This document shows, one piece after another, positions 11,191 through 27,801 of a DNA stretch of 64,000 nt (position 1 is the first letter of the stretch; each line of letters opens with the position of its first letter). Below the pieces are notes generated by a model. That model made no database searches. It saw only the letters and a program-made list of their open reading frames with translations, and was not told the DNA's origin. The stretch is from Primula veris (lineage: Eukaryota > Streptophyta > Magnoliopsida > Ericales > Primulaceae): NCBI GenBank assembly GCA_963682055.1, contig OY821740.1, positions 46,086,795-46,150,794 on the forward strand, written 5' to 3'. The position numbers and the translations under genes were made by a program.

Positions 11191-11504
11191 TATTTTATCG
11201 TTGATAATTAGATTTCTATCATCTTTTCATCACTAGGCACATATGCTTTATACAGTGTATCTATGTGTGTATCTATGTATGTATCTGTGTATATGTTAGA
11301 GAGAGAGGATGTGTCATGTGTGTGTTGGGTTGTGTTTTATTACGGGGTAATTCCCTCTAAGCAACTCATAACAACTTATATTACTTCTAGATATATCTTG
11401 ATAAGTTCACATTCCTCATATGTAACACTTTTTAATTATTTAGTTTATTTACTAAATTGTCATACAAACCAAAATATAATATATATATATTTTATCTTTT
11501 TACA

Positions 11505-11850
11505 AACCCAAAAAAATAATTTTTTATTTTTTTTGTAATTTTTTTAAAATTTTGTGATTTTTTTATTTTCATTTTTCATTTTTTTTTCATTTTTTGTGAT
11601 TTTTGTGATTTTTTTTAATTTTATGTGATTTTTTTCATTTTTTATAATATTTTGTGATTTTTTATAATTTTTTTTTATTTTTTTTGTAATTTTTTAAAAA
11701 TTTTGTGATTATTTATGATTTTTTTATTTTTTATAATTTTTTTGTGATTTTTTTTTATTTCTTTGTGATTTTTTTTATTTTTTTTTTCATTTTTTGTGAT
11801 TTTTTGTATTTTATATAATTTTATATGTTTTTTTTTTCATTTTTTATGAA
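11505..11850. repeat. T-rich low-complexity tract with TTTTGTGATTTTT units
   Basis: About 350 bp consists almost only of T runs interrupted by GTGA, CATT and ATAATT, with repeated TTTTTGTGATTTTT units. It looks like slippage-driven expansion. No coding or structural RNA signal was seen. Confidence 0.8.
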
Positions 11851-11958
11851 ATATGTGTATGACGTTTTGGTAAATAAAATAAATAATTAAAAAACGGTAT
11901 CTATAGAGAATATGAACTTATTTCTAACTTGCATAAAGTTGCACAAAAGTGCAAAGTA

Positions 11959-12044
11959 ACTCAATCCAACCCGATCCAAATAATCTTGCACTTTTATCCA
12001 ACCCGTAACGGATCGGGTCGGGTCGGATCGGACCAAAACCCGAA
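11959..12044. repeat. GGGTCGG-rich dispersed repeat, second copy
   Basis: The stretch has AACCCGATCC, CTTGCACTTTTATCCAACC and GGATCGGGTCGGGTCGGATC. It is related by composition and words to 10342-10446 and shares the TGCACTTTTA-CCAA-CCG order with about 53820-53845. Confidence 0.5.
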
Positions 12045-13914
12045 ATTCTTTGTTCATGTTGGTTGTTTATTTCATAGTTTTGTTCATTCTTGTTTGTTCG
12101 GAGGGGTATATGAGTGGATTGAGCATGTATCGCCCCTAAGCAATGAGTAAGTGGATCAACTTCAAAGTGAGAATTGTTGATTATAAAAAAAAGTATTTTA
12201 AGTTTTTTTACTTAGCATCATCAATAGCCTTTTCTTCACATTATACAAATCTGAAAAAACGAGACTTGTTGAAGTTAGTGGTTGCACCCTCTGTGATCAT
12301 GATCAAGAAAACGTTAACCGCAGTTTGGGCTGTGATAGGTCTTTCGGTTTCTTTGTATTCGTAGTTCTTGATCAGCAATAGGTTTATTGGGCTATCCAAG
12401 TCTTTAAAGGGAGGTCTCAATTAGGGTATTTCAAAGTAGTTTAATTTCACGGTGTTGCTTTGCCCCATACACACAACCTTGATCTACAGCAGGGTTATAG
12501 AGGTTGCGGTTATGAAATTTGACCGCCTATCAGCGCCTTTTTCTCATAAAGGCAAACAGGTAGTGTAGTTTCTATCGTTTATTAGTTGAGAATTTAAGAA
12601 GATTCATGCAACTAGTCCGAGGAATATGTTAGAGCAAATCAAGCATTTTTGTATAAACAGATATTCCCATGTAAAATTTCAATTATATGAATAGATTTAT
12701 CAAGTTCAACTGAAAGTAAGGTCCTTACGTTGTCATCCCTTAAAATTAAATATAAACCCAACTGTGTATCAGTACAAGTACGTTTCACAAGTGTAAAAAT
12801 AGCCATCCCTTTTCCTTTCGTTCACTCTCCACACGAAGTGAAGTCTTTTTACTGTGTACTCTTTAAATATAGACTCGAGTCCTAAAAAATCTCTATCAGG
12901 GCTAATACTTTTTACAAGATTCCTCGTAGTATGTATAACGAATAATCATATGATTGAACACTGACGAGTGGCGAGCATCTTCACTTAGTCTTGGGGAACA
13001 CGACCATTGTATAGATTGACCGTGAGAGAAAAAGAATTATCTAGTGTTAGACTATAATTTTCCTTGAGAGAATATTGGCTGAAATAACCTCAGGACCTTT
13101 CACTATAAAGAAGGCAAACAAGCAGTACCAACGACTAGGAATAAATAATTATTCACGTTGATAGTTCCACTTTGTTTTGTTTAGATGGAATTTGAAGATC
13201 AACTTTTACCGCAATAGAAGACTAATGCATACAAGTACTGATCATCGAGCTCCTTTAGGAGGAAACAAGTTAAAACTGAGTAGGACGGTAGACAACCCAC
13301 CATTACCAAACTTTGACTAGTTGACATAATTTATCTAAAATGAAACCTCAGCATGACACAACTGGGTTGAGTAACCCAATAAGATCACGACGTAAAGAAG
13401 CAAGCAGATACTGATGAAACAAAAACTCAACTAATTACACACCGTGTTACATGAACGCTCCAATGATACGTAACGGAGGAGCAACATGTTGCAAAAACTG
13501 GAGATTACGCATACAAAATGGGGTTGTGACAAACAGAAAGGTTCCAAAAATCGCATTAGGTTGGGGAAAGTCGGTTTAGATAGGAAACATTGGTCAAGGC
13601 GTCAGGCTAGAAGCAAAGCGACCAATTTACGTCTAGAATTTGCCGTATGACTGTTGAAAACATTAATTAAAACGTAATTATAGGCGACAATACTAAGTAC
13701 TAAAAATGCAGTTGTTAGCAACTCCTAAGCAAACAAGTTAGGCATGCTTCTACAACTAAAAAAGAAAATGTAAATTCATCTCCCAAATGAATAAAATAGA
13801 ATTTATAGGTACTAGACCGGCAGAAGAGACTTAAGTTTATCCCTACCCTCAGTGAAAAGGGTTATATACATCAGAAACAGTGCACGAGTTGCTAACTGGA
13901 AAAAGTAAAGAGCA

Positions 13915-14250
13915 AAATCCATCCAATTGAAACACCATTTCAATAGATTTCAGAAAATATTAACACCCTTTTAAGAGTAAAGCCGTCGTTCATACTACCA
14001 GTACCATGTGTGGAAGGTGATAAAGCAAAAAAATTCATCCATTCCAAAGCACCATGACATTACATTTCAGTATCCATTGGTGATTGACCCTTCAAATTGT
14101 AATGCATAAATTAGGGGAAATAATAGCATGTGAATCAACCAGTACGTGTGAAATGTAAATTAGCAAAAATCATTCATTTAAAAACACCACGTCATTACAC
14201 TCAAAATACATTGACCCCTTCGAATTGTTATTCACGAATCAGGAAATAAT
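13915..14250. repeat. Three degenerate copies of a ~125-bp unit downstream of the E2 gene
   Basis: Units starting near 13915, 14028 and 14164 share an ATTCATCCATTC-like opening, AACACCA or AGCACCA, a CATTACA block and TTGACCC followed by TTC-AATTGT. They lie within 450 bp of the E2 stop codon and could overlap its 3' UTR. Confidence 0.5.
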
Positions 14251-14364
14251 TCTTTGACAAAACCAAGTCTAACAATTGATGAATCTTATTAATGACAGAT
14301 ATATTCATCTTTTAGGTGCTGAGTTCAACTTTTCGTTAAGAAGAATAAAGGGTATTTTTTACCA

Positions 14365-19222
<4,858 letters not shown>

Positions 19223-19518
19223 AGATAAATACAATTATCGAAAAATCCGATTCCAAAATAGCACTACAACACCAATAAAAGTATCAGATCGTGAGCTAAT
19301 CAAAACAACTATGTATGTTAAAAAAATCAATAATAGAATATAAAGATGGAAACAAATAATTGGAGATCTGGTCGCGGCATTAGAATTGAAGAAGAATACA
19401 TGTATAGAAAGAGGGTAAATTAGAATAACAGGCGTTATATATGTAGATACATCATACATGTATGTATAATTGATTAATTGAGAGAGAAATAAGGTTTACC
19501 TAATGGGGAGAGACTAGA

Positions 19519-19559
<41 letters not shown>

Positions 19560-19730
19560 CGGATGATTGAATTTAGGGAAGAAACGGGGAATCCGGGTGA
19601 TAAATAGTGGAGGGAGAAAAAGAGAGAGAGAGAATCAATTGAAAAGAAAGGAAACTCTACAGGACTTGCATAATATTATATAAATATAGTAATATATTCT
19701 ATGTGAATTTTATCAAAAAATAATAATATG
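19223..19730 (-). promoter_or_regulatory. E2 gene 5' leader and proximal promoter
   Basis: This 508-bp stretch separates the E2 ATG from the TRIM insertion. It carries an inferred leader intron (19263-19500) and a (GA)n tract at about 19518-19556 which, on the gene strand, is a CT-rich leader as often seen in plant housekeeping genes. The TRIM target site at 19726-19730 marks its outer edge. Confidence 0.45.
19518..19556. repeat. (GA)n microsatellite
   Basis: An almost uninterrupted run of GA dinucleotides lies in the inferred 5' UTR of the E2 gene; it reads as (CT)n on the transcribed sense strand. Confidence 0.9.
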
Positions 19731-19953
19731 TGTTGTGTTACATATTAGCTCGTTATAGATATATATAGATATATGTATAGATATAGAGAGAGGTATGAGA
19801 GACAACAATAAGAGAGACTTCATTAATCATAATGTATGAATGAATGTCAAATACAAGACCCCTAACCCTCTTTATATAGATAGAGGGATAGGGTTATAAG
19901 CCCACATAGGCCCATAAAGTACAAGCCCAATAGTCCAATAATATCCTACAACA
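19731..19953 (-). repeat. 3' LTR of the TRIM
   Basis: 223 bp with TG...CA ends. On the element's strand it is the downstream LTR, preceded by the polypurine tract at about 19954-19963. It includes an AT/GATA-type microsatellite and the word GGGATAGGGTTATAAGCCCA, repeated exactly in the other LTR. Confidence 0.92.
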
Positions 19954-20657
19954 CTCCCCCTTTGGACGTCTTGAATTCTTCGTCTTCATGCAGTCGATCT
20001 GAGTCGAGTTCATTCGCAATGCTAAACACATAAAAACCTTAGGGACGGAAAACCCAGTGTGGGACAAAACCGGTACCTAGGAGAAACTGTGTAGCCGAAT
20101 GATATAGGCCGAAATATCATGTAAGTAACTAACCACAAAACAGTGTGCCTCATCAAAACCTTGCCAGAGCAAACCCAATGGGAAAATCTCTGATCGAAGG
20201 AAAAAGAGTGCAACAGTGGTAGTAGTAGAGGATCAACCACAAAACAGGTGCCTCATCAAAACCTTGCTAAAGTAAACCCAGTGGGAAAAAATCTCTAGTC
20301 GAAGGACAAAAGAGTACACAGTGGTAAGAAGTATACAACAGGATACTCCCCCTAATTTCGGCAATCTTAAGTGAGATATGATAAGAACGTGTCTCGCTAA
20401 AAACCTTGCCAAGGAAAACCCAGTGGGAAAAAACCTTGGTCTAAGGACAAAAAAGAGTACACGAGCATGCGACTGGATGCTCCTCCTCACTTGCACACGA
20501 CAGGGTGCGAAGATTTCGACTAAGTGGTAATTAGTGCAATAAGCATTCACCTGGATGCTCCCCTCACTTGCAAAATTTTAAAAAAAATCCGGATAAACCT
20601 CAAGATTTATTGAACCCAGAATCCGTACTCCAATCTCCGAGAGCAGTGCTGATAACG

Positions 20658-20880
20658 TGTTGTGTTACATATTAGCTCGTTATAGATATATATAGATATA
20701 TGTATAGATATAGAGAGAGGTATGAGAGACAACAATAAGAGAGACTTCATTAATCATAATGTATGAATGAATGTCAAATACAAGACCCCTAACCCTCTTT
20801 ATATAGATAGAGGGATAGGGTTATAAGCCCACATAGGCCCATAAAGTACAAGCCCAATAGTCCAATAATATCCTACAACA
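20658..20880 (-). repeat. 5' LTR of the TRIM
   Basis: 223 bp, same sequence as 19731-19953 by eye. On the minus strand it is followed directly by CGTTATCAGCAC, the probable primer binding site. The second target-duplication copy ATATG starts at 20881. Confidence 0.92.
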
Positions 20881-23590
20881 ATATGTTAATATTAGAGGTT
20901 GATAATTGGAATCAAACCGATACGAACAAAAAATGAACCAAACCGATTGTTATTTGGTTTGATTGGTTTTCTGGTTTGAGCTTTTTTCAAGCGAACCAAA
21001 TTGATATGAAATTTTAAATTGTACTTTCTTTACTAAAACGTATTTTGATTTTGTTACTTAGTTATGGTTCAAACCAATAAAGTCGAGACGATTCAAAGCA
21101 GTTTTTAGTGGTTTAGTTTCAATTTCTATTTTTTCTCAAATCGACCCAAACCGACATATATTGTTTGGTTTGGTTTGGTTGGTGTTTTCATCAAAGATGA
21201 ACATAACCGGTTTTCGTTGGCGACATCACGTGGCGCATAACGTAAACTAATATAAAAACGATATTTTTGCTTTTCGTTTGTGTGCATATAGATCAATCAT
21301 ATATATTTATGCAAGTATAAGTAGTTCAATTAATAAAACTTGTGTTTATATATTTATTAACGATTTTCAAATAAAAAATTGATGAAATACTCTAATTAAA
21401 GTGGACACCCAACACTTAAAATGAAACATTAATAAAAAAATATGTAATTTTATTTTTTGTTTAATTAGTTTCACCACACAGTTTGAATAACAAAATTAAC
21501 TTAAACATTTAAAAATAATTTTAGTTAAAAACGTTTTAAATAAAAACGTTTTTTTATATACGGTATATATGGTGACACACCATGATAACAAAGTGATATG
21601 AATATAAATATTATATAGATTATACACAGCACATAGAATCAAAAACATTTGCGTCTTGATTACGCCAACTTGGCTGGGATAATGGCTTTATACGACTGGT
21701 TACCCCACCGCCCTCAATTGTTATTAGTTATGACAGCGTCCCATTCGCTGGACTATTAATGTACAGTAGAACTATGTAGAAGAATAATAATACTCCTGTA
21801 ATACAATAAATATTCTCTATCCGTATATAAATTTAATGATCTCTCTAAAATAAAGTATTCATGTTTTTGTGCTCATGTATGGAAAAACTTTTCGATTGAT
21901 TATAAGGAAAATAACTTCTCCGTATAATCCTTTACCAATGTACGGTCCCATCAATGTCCAGTAATTCCCTCTAGTCCCAAAAATAATTAGTGTAATTCGG
22001 TAAAACAAGATTTAGTCTAATTTTATTGTTCTTCAAATCAGAGTCGGTCTAGACCACAGTCCAAATTCCAAACTCCAAACAACACCCGTTCTGAGACGTC
22101 GGCTGAAAAAAGGCGCCGAATTTTTTTCCCGCGTGAAATAATTCTGTATTTATTCAAATTTGTAACGAGATGTGATATTTTTTAGTTGTAATATGACTAG
22201 TTACTGCAGCTGAATGATTTATGCTCTTGTTATGCGCCTCACACCGCATGTATTTACGAGTTCAAGCCCTCAAAACCTCCTTGATAAGTCTTAACATTTT
22301 TTTTTTCAAATTCTGTATTATTTATTTTTCACATAACTTATAATTTGTAAAAATGAGCTTTTTATTTAATTAAAATGTTCAAGGCTTAGGTGCTCCAGGC
22401 ATTGGGACGACCCTCCTTAAAATCTTCATCCAATGGTCAGTACATCGATAAGTTTCTTTGTTTCATATACAAACTGTAACAATAACTTATATAAAGTAAT
22501 TGTTGGAAATAATTTTAATATTTTTTTAATTAGTGAAGGTATGACTGAATGTGTATCCTTTAAAATATGGTCAATGTAAATTTAGTGGGACAAACCCTTG
22601 CTACAATGAACAATATATACTCCACAATAATATATACTGCAACACATACTACTAACCTGTAGAAAATCTGATGATTTTTCATGATAAAACATATTAGTTT
22701 TATGTCACGACTATGGAGTTTGTTCCTAATATAGTTGCCCCTTTCATTAATGATAATATGACAATTTAGTACATAACAATATTCCTTTTAAAAGAAGATG
22801 GTTCTGATTTTCCTAATTGATTATGTGCAATTGTCAGAGCCGGCCCAAGAATTTATATTTAGTGGGTTTGGTAACCGGAAAAGAATTGTTTTGCTCATTC
22901 AAATAAAATCTCGAGAAAACATAATATAATTTTAAATTTTTTTTGAAAATTATTTACTGTTTGGATGGGTTGTTCAATCCACACACACTATTGAAAACCA
23001 CTCAAGAGGTGTTCCGGCAATTGTGCATATGTCCTCAAATAGAGAATTAGTTTTAGATTTCTAATTAGAAATATGATTAAAAAGTAGACTTACATTTATA
23101 TAGCCCTTTATTGTAGATTTTTTTGTTGGTATGTTTGTCATGTAATTTGTAGCGTCAATAATTTCAATCCGGAGTACATCGGTACAAGTACCAAATTGAC
23201 TCTTTCTAAGCTACACGGATCATTGCGGTAATAAAGAAGTTATTTGGAGAATGGTGGTCGAAGTTCTAACTATGTAAATTGTCCGGTGGTTGTATGGACG
23301 TGAAAGAAATGTTAAAGTACTAATTTAATTAGATTTTTCAAGTTTAGTAACTATATTAGTTAGATTTTCAAAGTTTTGCAGTGACTAAATTATGAATACT
23401 GATGGTTAACTTGTTCAACTTTTTCCGTCAATTTGGACAAATTAGGTATTTTCCCTTTTGTTTCGCATTTTCCTAGTGTACAATCACAACCTTGGAGGAA
23501 AAGTAAATACTCCATATAGAAAACGAGCTTGCAAATATTTCCTAGTTCGTATTGAAACGAAACTGTTCAGGATTAATAAACCACCTCAAT
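20881..23590. other. Intergenic region without a supported gene
   Basis: The stretch holds a degenerate AACCGAACCAAACCG-type repeat (about 20915-21195, words TTTGGTTTGATTGG, AACCAAACCGATTG and GGTTTGGTTTGG), a possible SINE-like B box near 22255, and otherwise unique AT-rich DNA. No coding exon could be supported. Confidence 0.5.
20915..21195. repeat. AACCGAACC/GGTTTGGTT dispersed repeat
   Basis: Repeated words AACCAAACCGATTGT, TTTGGTTTGATTGG and TTTGGTTTGGTTTGG form a loose inverted arrangement. The same style recurs at 53240-53380 (CTAAACCAAACCGATTGTCATTTGGTTTGG in outline). This is a known style of plant transposon-end repeat, but the family is not identified. Confidence 0.5.
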
Positions 23591-23766
23591 TTGGCTATAA
23601 AAACACACGTTAAACTATTATCAAGTTTTATTCAATCTCGTCACCTCTCTCTTTCCAGGGTTTCCTCTGTATCCGCTATATAATTATTAAGAATTCTAAG
23701 AATATAAAAACAGATCTCTAGCGTCACAGTAATCATATTATTCTGAAAATCTTAGCTAAGGTCATA

Positions 23767-24662
23767 ATGACTTTTGCGTCTCAATCTGATATGGTGACAG
23801 CAGATTTGAACACCACCTCTAGGCTCAACTCTGTGAGCAACATCTGGTTTGCATGGATTACGAAGTTCAATTTTATCGTAGATGATAAAAACATTCAGTA
23901 TGTATCAAGTGTGGAGGATCAAGATTCCGAAGAATGGGCTGCTGATGACCTGTTTTGTCGCCAACTCATCCTAAACTCCATAAACGAGGACCTCAATACC
24001 ATGTTTAAAGATATCCCGACTGCAAAATCGTTACTGCAACACATTAGGTGTTACCACCGTCAATCAGTACTGGAAGTAGGAAAACGGGCATACAAACGTG
24101 ATAAATTGGGAGCTTGCAACAATTATGGGTGTTAATCAATCCGAACTGAATGAAAATCCGATATCATCTACATTGTCGTTTAATTTGGTCCTGAAAGAGT
24201 TGAAGACCACTTGCAAACTAAGATTGGATGGCACCAATTTAGATGTATGGAAGAATAAGGTTGATTTTGTACTAGGTGACAAGAACCTTAAATACATACT
24301 TACAACTTATCCCACATCGCCAGTAGCTTCCGAATATAGCCGCGAGCTTGATGATATTGACGAAAAGGACAAAAAATGGGTTGATGACGATGCCACGTGT
24401 ATCTATTTTATCCTTAACTCTGTCGACGATGACCTGTATTGTAGGTACAAGGATCATTCGCCTGCCATGTCTCTCATGTTTGCCCTAGCTAAAGGACCAT
24501 TGCATTCGATCCCTTTGTCTTCACTTGGAGGAGCGCATAAGAGAAGAGAAGCTCTTACTACAGGAGTCTATTAACAAGAAAAATATACGACTTGATGAAG
24601 TGCGCAGGTTGATAAGAGGTTCAAGCCCGGTCCTCGCTGAGCAGGAGACATTGGGTTTGTGA
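23767..24662 (+). pseudogene. Tandem copia-Gag-like ORFs in three successive frames
   Basis: ORF A (23767-24135, 122 codons) and ORF B (24098-24574, 158 codons) overlap by 38 bp in different frames. A third-frame tail runs on to a stop at 24660. A and B encode the same kind of module: FAWITKFNFIVDDKNIQYV ... LILNSINEDL in A matches DVWKNKVDFVLGDKNLKYI ... FILNSVDDDL in B. The WK-N-VDF-LG, FILNSV-DDL and A-SL patterns are those of the UBN2-type N-terminal Gag domain of plant copia elements. The tail encodes a coiled-coil-like LEERIREEKLLLQE. No pol is adjacent. A TATA box (TATAAAAA, 23596-23603) lies 164 bp upstream of the first ATG, with a CT-rich stretch after it. It may be a decayed element or a co-opted Gag gene broken by frameshifts; I cannot decide. 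Confidence 0.45.
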
Positions 24663-25348
24663 AGGGAATTGCTATGCTTTCGGAGTACGTAATTATGAAC
24701 TTTATCTTAGCTTTGCTAGTTTAACATGGCCAAGTTTCATCGAGTATGTCTGTTTTCCTTTAGTTTGGTTAGTTTTTATTGGTTTTGGACAACTATAAAT
24801 AAGACTTCTTTAGGTTCAATAACTAGTTCTATTATTTATTTTTATCTTCAGTCAATATTTTCTTCTTGGACGACTTATCATTTTCGTGTACCAGAGGCCC
24901 AGACTGGGGGATTAGTTCCCAAACTAGAATCAAACTCCATATCTTTCAATGTAATAAAACTTATCACATTCCCGAATCCCGGTAGATACTTAAAATTTGA
25001 TAAATTACCGGTCTCTCCTTCACTATAAAAAAAAACTCAAAGCACCAAATTCTGCAGGTTTACAACAAAGGGGTTTAAGAGCCTCATGTTGACCATTGCT
25101 TCACTATTAAAAATGTTAACAAGCTGAAAACAAACCAATGATGGGGAAATGGCCATGAGATCACTCAATTTAGCAAAAGAATTGAAGAGAATACAATTCC
25201 AAGAAGGTGTACTAATTACTCAACTAAAATCCCTAATAAAACATGTAAGAGAACTCTAATTATAATTAACTCACCAGGGAGACCTAGCTCAACTAGTACC
25301 CCAAAATATAAATTGGGAAAAATATAATAAAACCAACGAGCACGCAAT
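24663..25348. other. Intergenic / 3' flank of the LRR kinase
   Basis: A 100-codon ORF at 24726-25028 has no recognisable domain and skewed composition, so I do not call it. The part near 25200-25348 is probably the kinase gene's 3' UTR. Confidence 0.45.
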
Positions 25349-27801
25349 TCAATCATCAATGGGTGTCTGCACATTTGAATCTTTGGATCTGTTCTCCTCG
25401 GAAGATGGCCGATTCTCCGAATCAGATTGTCGTATCTCTTCGAGCATACGTACAACTTCATCCATATTAGGCCTCATATCTGGAACCCTCACCACACACG
25501 CCATAGCTATTTGAAGCATTTGAACCATCTCCTCTTCGATATTATGAAACCTCATTAATTCAACATCGAAAACTTCTGCCGTCCATTCTTCTCTCACTAC
25601 AGACTGGACCCACCGGGGGAGATCCGCCATGTCATCACGACCTGGCGACTGAAGTGGCTGTTTCCCCGTAAGCATCTCCAAGAGCAAGACTCCGAAGCTG
25701 TATACATCCGATTTGTGGGTATGTTTACGCGTTTCTATCACCTCCGGTGCGCGGTAGCCTGCTCGTTTTGAGGGAGAGGGAGGGAAGTTCATTAAGGGGG
25801 CTAAGCCGAAATCCGAGACAAAAGCGTCTAAGTCTTGGTTAACGAGAATGTTTGAGGATTTAACATCTCCGTGGATGAATTTGGGTCCACCTGCTGAGTG
25901 TATATGAGCAATTCCACGAGCAGCTCCGAGGGAAATCTTTACTCTTGAGATCCAATCTAGTGGGGTCCTTCCTGCGGTCCTGTTACCTGTTATTACATAG
26001 GGTGATTACTGATTAGCATCGGTAGTCTTAACAAGTGGACTAATAATTGTTTGGAGACTAAACTATGTTCAACATGGTAGAGTCAAGAAATGTATTATGG
26101 GTATAGGTAACGTACAAAAAGTGTTGCAATAGGCAGATTAGGAGATAATGGGATTGCTTGATTGCATTGATTTAAAAGTAAATAAGTAAAAAATTTCACT
26201 GAGTGATTCAATACTCCTTCCAAGTACTGTAAATAAGTATGTTTTTTTGTGCTTTCCAATCAAACCCGATAAAGATCTAAAAGTATAAATTATAGCATGT
26301 GTCACAGGCAATTAAGATTATGTGAGGGGTTAAAGAGTTACGAAGTAATCAACCTCTTTACTCATCTTTCCCTTAACAGAAGGTAACATATCAAGGACTA
26401 GAGTCACTAGACCACTTGTGCAAATCAGTATTTTCTCAATCTCACATTTTACAACTAAAAACTCATTCTGCTACGATAGAAAGCATTATTAAGACTGAGT
26501 TAAACTTGTCACGTACCATGTAAGAGTGTAGACAAGTTACCGTCCTGGTAATAATCATAAACCAATAGCTTCTCATCTTTCGAGTAATAATATGCCCGAA
26601 TAGGCACAACATTTGGGTGTTGTTGACCAACTCGACCTATAATTTCCATTTGTTGTTCAAATTCCTTTTTCCCCACAACAACTTCTTTAAGACGTTTTAC
26701 CACCACAGTTGCGGCCTCTTCCAAAACCGCCTTGTATGCAGTTCCATAACTACCCTTACCCAATACCTCAGCAGAAGCCCTCAATAAATCCTCAAGATCA
26801 AAATTGTACGAACAATTTTCAAAAAATACCAGCTTGTTTTTTTCAGGTTCTTGCACACCGCTCCCGAACTCTTCTGTTGGTTTCTCACTCCTCCCACCAC
26901 TAATCGACTTACCTTTCCTCACACCACTTCCTTCTCTCTCTTTCTTCTTGAAACAACACAATAAGAGGACGAGAATAATAAGCAGCAGTAGAACACCGCC
27001 TCCGGCTGCAATTGCAATTATAGCCCATTTTGGAAGTTTCTTTTTGGACTTTTTCTCTTGAGGGGAAGGGGTGGGTGGTGAATATGTAGGGGGAAGAGAA
27101 GGTGGAGGAGATAGAACCGAACAGGGATTCAGCGGCAGGCCACATAGCAGTGAATTTCCCAAAAAGGAAGAATTGGGAAATGTTTGTAAAGAAGAAGGAA
27201 TAGAGCCGTTAAGTCGGTTGTTGCTCAAATTCAAACGCTTTAGCTTTGGGTAAGTTGCATTTGGTATAGTACCAGAAAGCAAGTTATTTTGGAGACTTAA
27301 ATCGGTGAGATGAGTTAAATTCTGAATTGTTGGCGGAATAACCCCCGAAAAGGAATTAAACGAGAGATTGAGATCAATAATATTGGGGGAAATTGACGTT
27401 GGAATACCGCCGGAAAATTTGTTGTTTTGAAGGAAAGCGTATTGTAGAGAGGGGAGGGATAAAATATCCGGAGGGAGGGTTCCGCTAAGAAGATTAGAAC
27501 GGAGGCTGAGAATCCTCAAGGCATCTAATTTTCCGACAGTGTTGGCAGGAATGGGCCCTGCAAGGCCAACAGCTGGCAGGCGAAGGGCAAGTACACGGGA
27601 TCCGTCTGAAAAGCATGTGACACCCGTCCAAGAGGTGCAGATAGGGGTAGAAGTGTCCCAGTTCAGTTTTCTACCATGTGGGACAGAGGATATAAAGGTC
27701 AGAAGGGCTTGTTTATCGGAATTCAGGTCGGCGATTGTTAGGGTAAAAAAGGTAATAAACAGAAAGATCGAGAGTGAAGGAAAAGAGCATTGATACTTCA
27801 T
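25349..27801 (-). CDS. LRR receptor-like kinase, At5g58300-like, atypical kinase
   Basis: Two exons, 26517-27801 and 25349-25986, join in phase to 640 residues. I chose the ATG at 27801, because [15 protein letters not shown] gives a clean signal peptide; an upstream in-frame ATG at 27870 would add 23 residues. Then come an LRRNT domain ([11 protein letters not shown]), about five leucine-rich repeats (75-205), a Pro-rich stretch (231-247), a membrane helix (259-283) and a juxtamembrane region ending in [17 protein letters not shown]. The kinase has the glycine loop GKGSYG (348-353), Lys369, Glu386, DFG (487-489) and APE. The catalytic loop reads HGD (467-469) instead of HRD. Family members sit in the plasma membrane and several are described as inactive or weak kinases. 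The C-terminus ([20 protein letters not shown]) is highly conserved in the family. The ligand is unknown. Confidence 0.95.

Larger units (their letters stand above)
9671..14364. other. Repeat-rich intergenic region
   Basis: No gene can be supported between the 5' end of eIF2 beta and the 3' end of the E2 gene. It contains CCGACCC-rich repeats (10342-10446 and 11959-12044), a hairpin element (10767-11105), a T-rich low-complexity tract (about 11505-11850) and three degenerate copies of a ~125-bp unit (13915-14250). ORFs of up to 108 codons inside are products of the hairpin arms or low complexity. Confidence 0.6.
19731..20880 (-). mobile_element. Complete TRIM-like miniature LTR retrotransposon
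   Basis: Two 223-bp LTRs (19731-19953 and 20658-20880) look identical, begin TGTTGTGTTAC and end CCTACAACA. They are flanked by a 5-bp target duplication ATATG (19726-19730 and 20881-20885). On the minus strand the 5' LTR is followed by GTTATCAGCACTGCTCTC, a primer-binding-site region of a type common in plant copia elements. The 3' LTR is preceded by the polypurine tract AAAGGGGGAG. The interior is only about 704 bp with no gag or pol. It holds three degenerate copies of CTTGCNAA-AAACCCAGTGGGAAAA, a word known from copia 3' regions. It is a non-autonomous element that depends on enzymes made elsewhere. Identical LTRs mean a recent insertion. Confidence 0.92.

Noticed and set aside
20022..20550. 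Two minus-strand ORFs of 72 and 105 codons
   Set aside because: They lie inside the TRIM interior, are made of its degenerate repeats and show no domain.
22222..22280. Possible SINE or tRNA (GAGTTCAAGCCCTC resembles a B box)
   Set aside because: No convincing A box at the right distance and no cloverleaf.
24726..25028. 100-codon + strand ORF
   Set aside because: Phe/Ser-rich with no domain, promoter or splice context; likely chance in AT-rich DNA.
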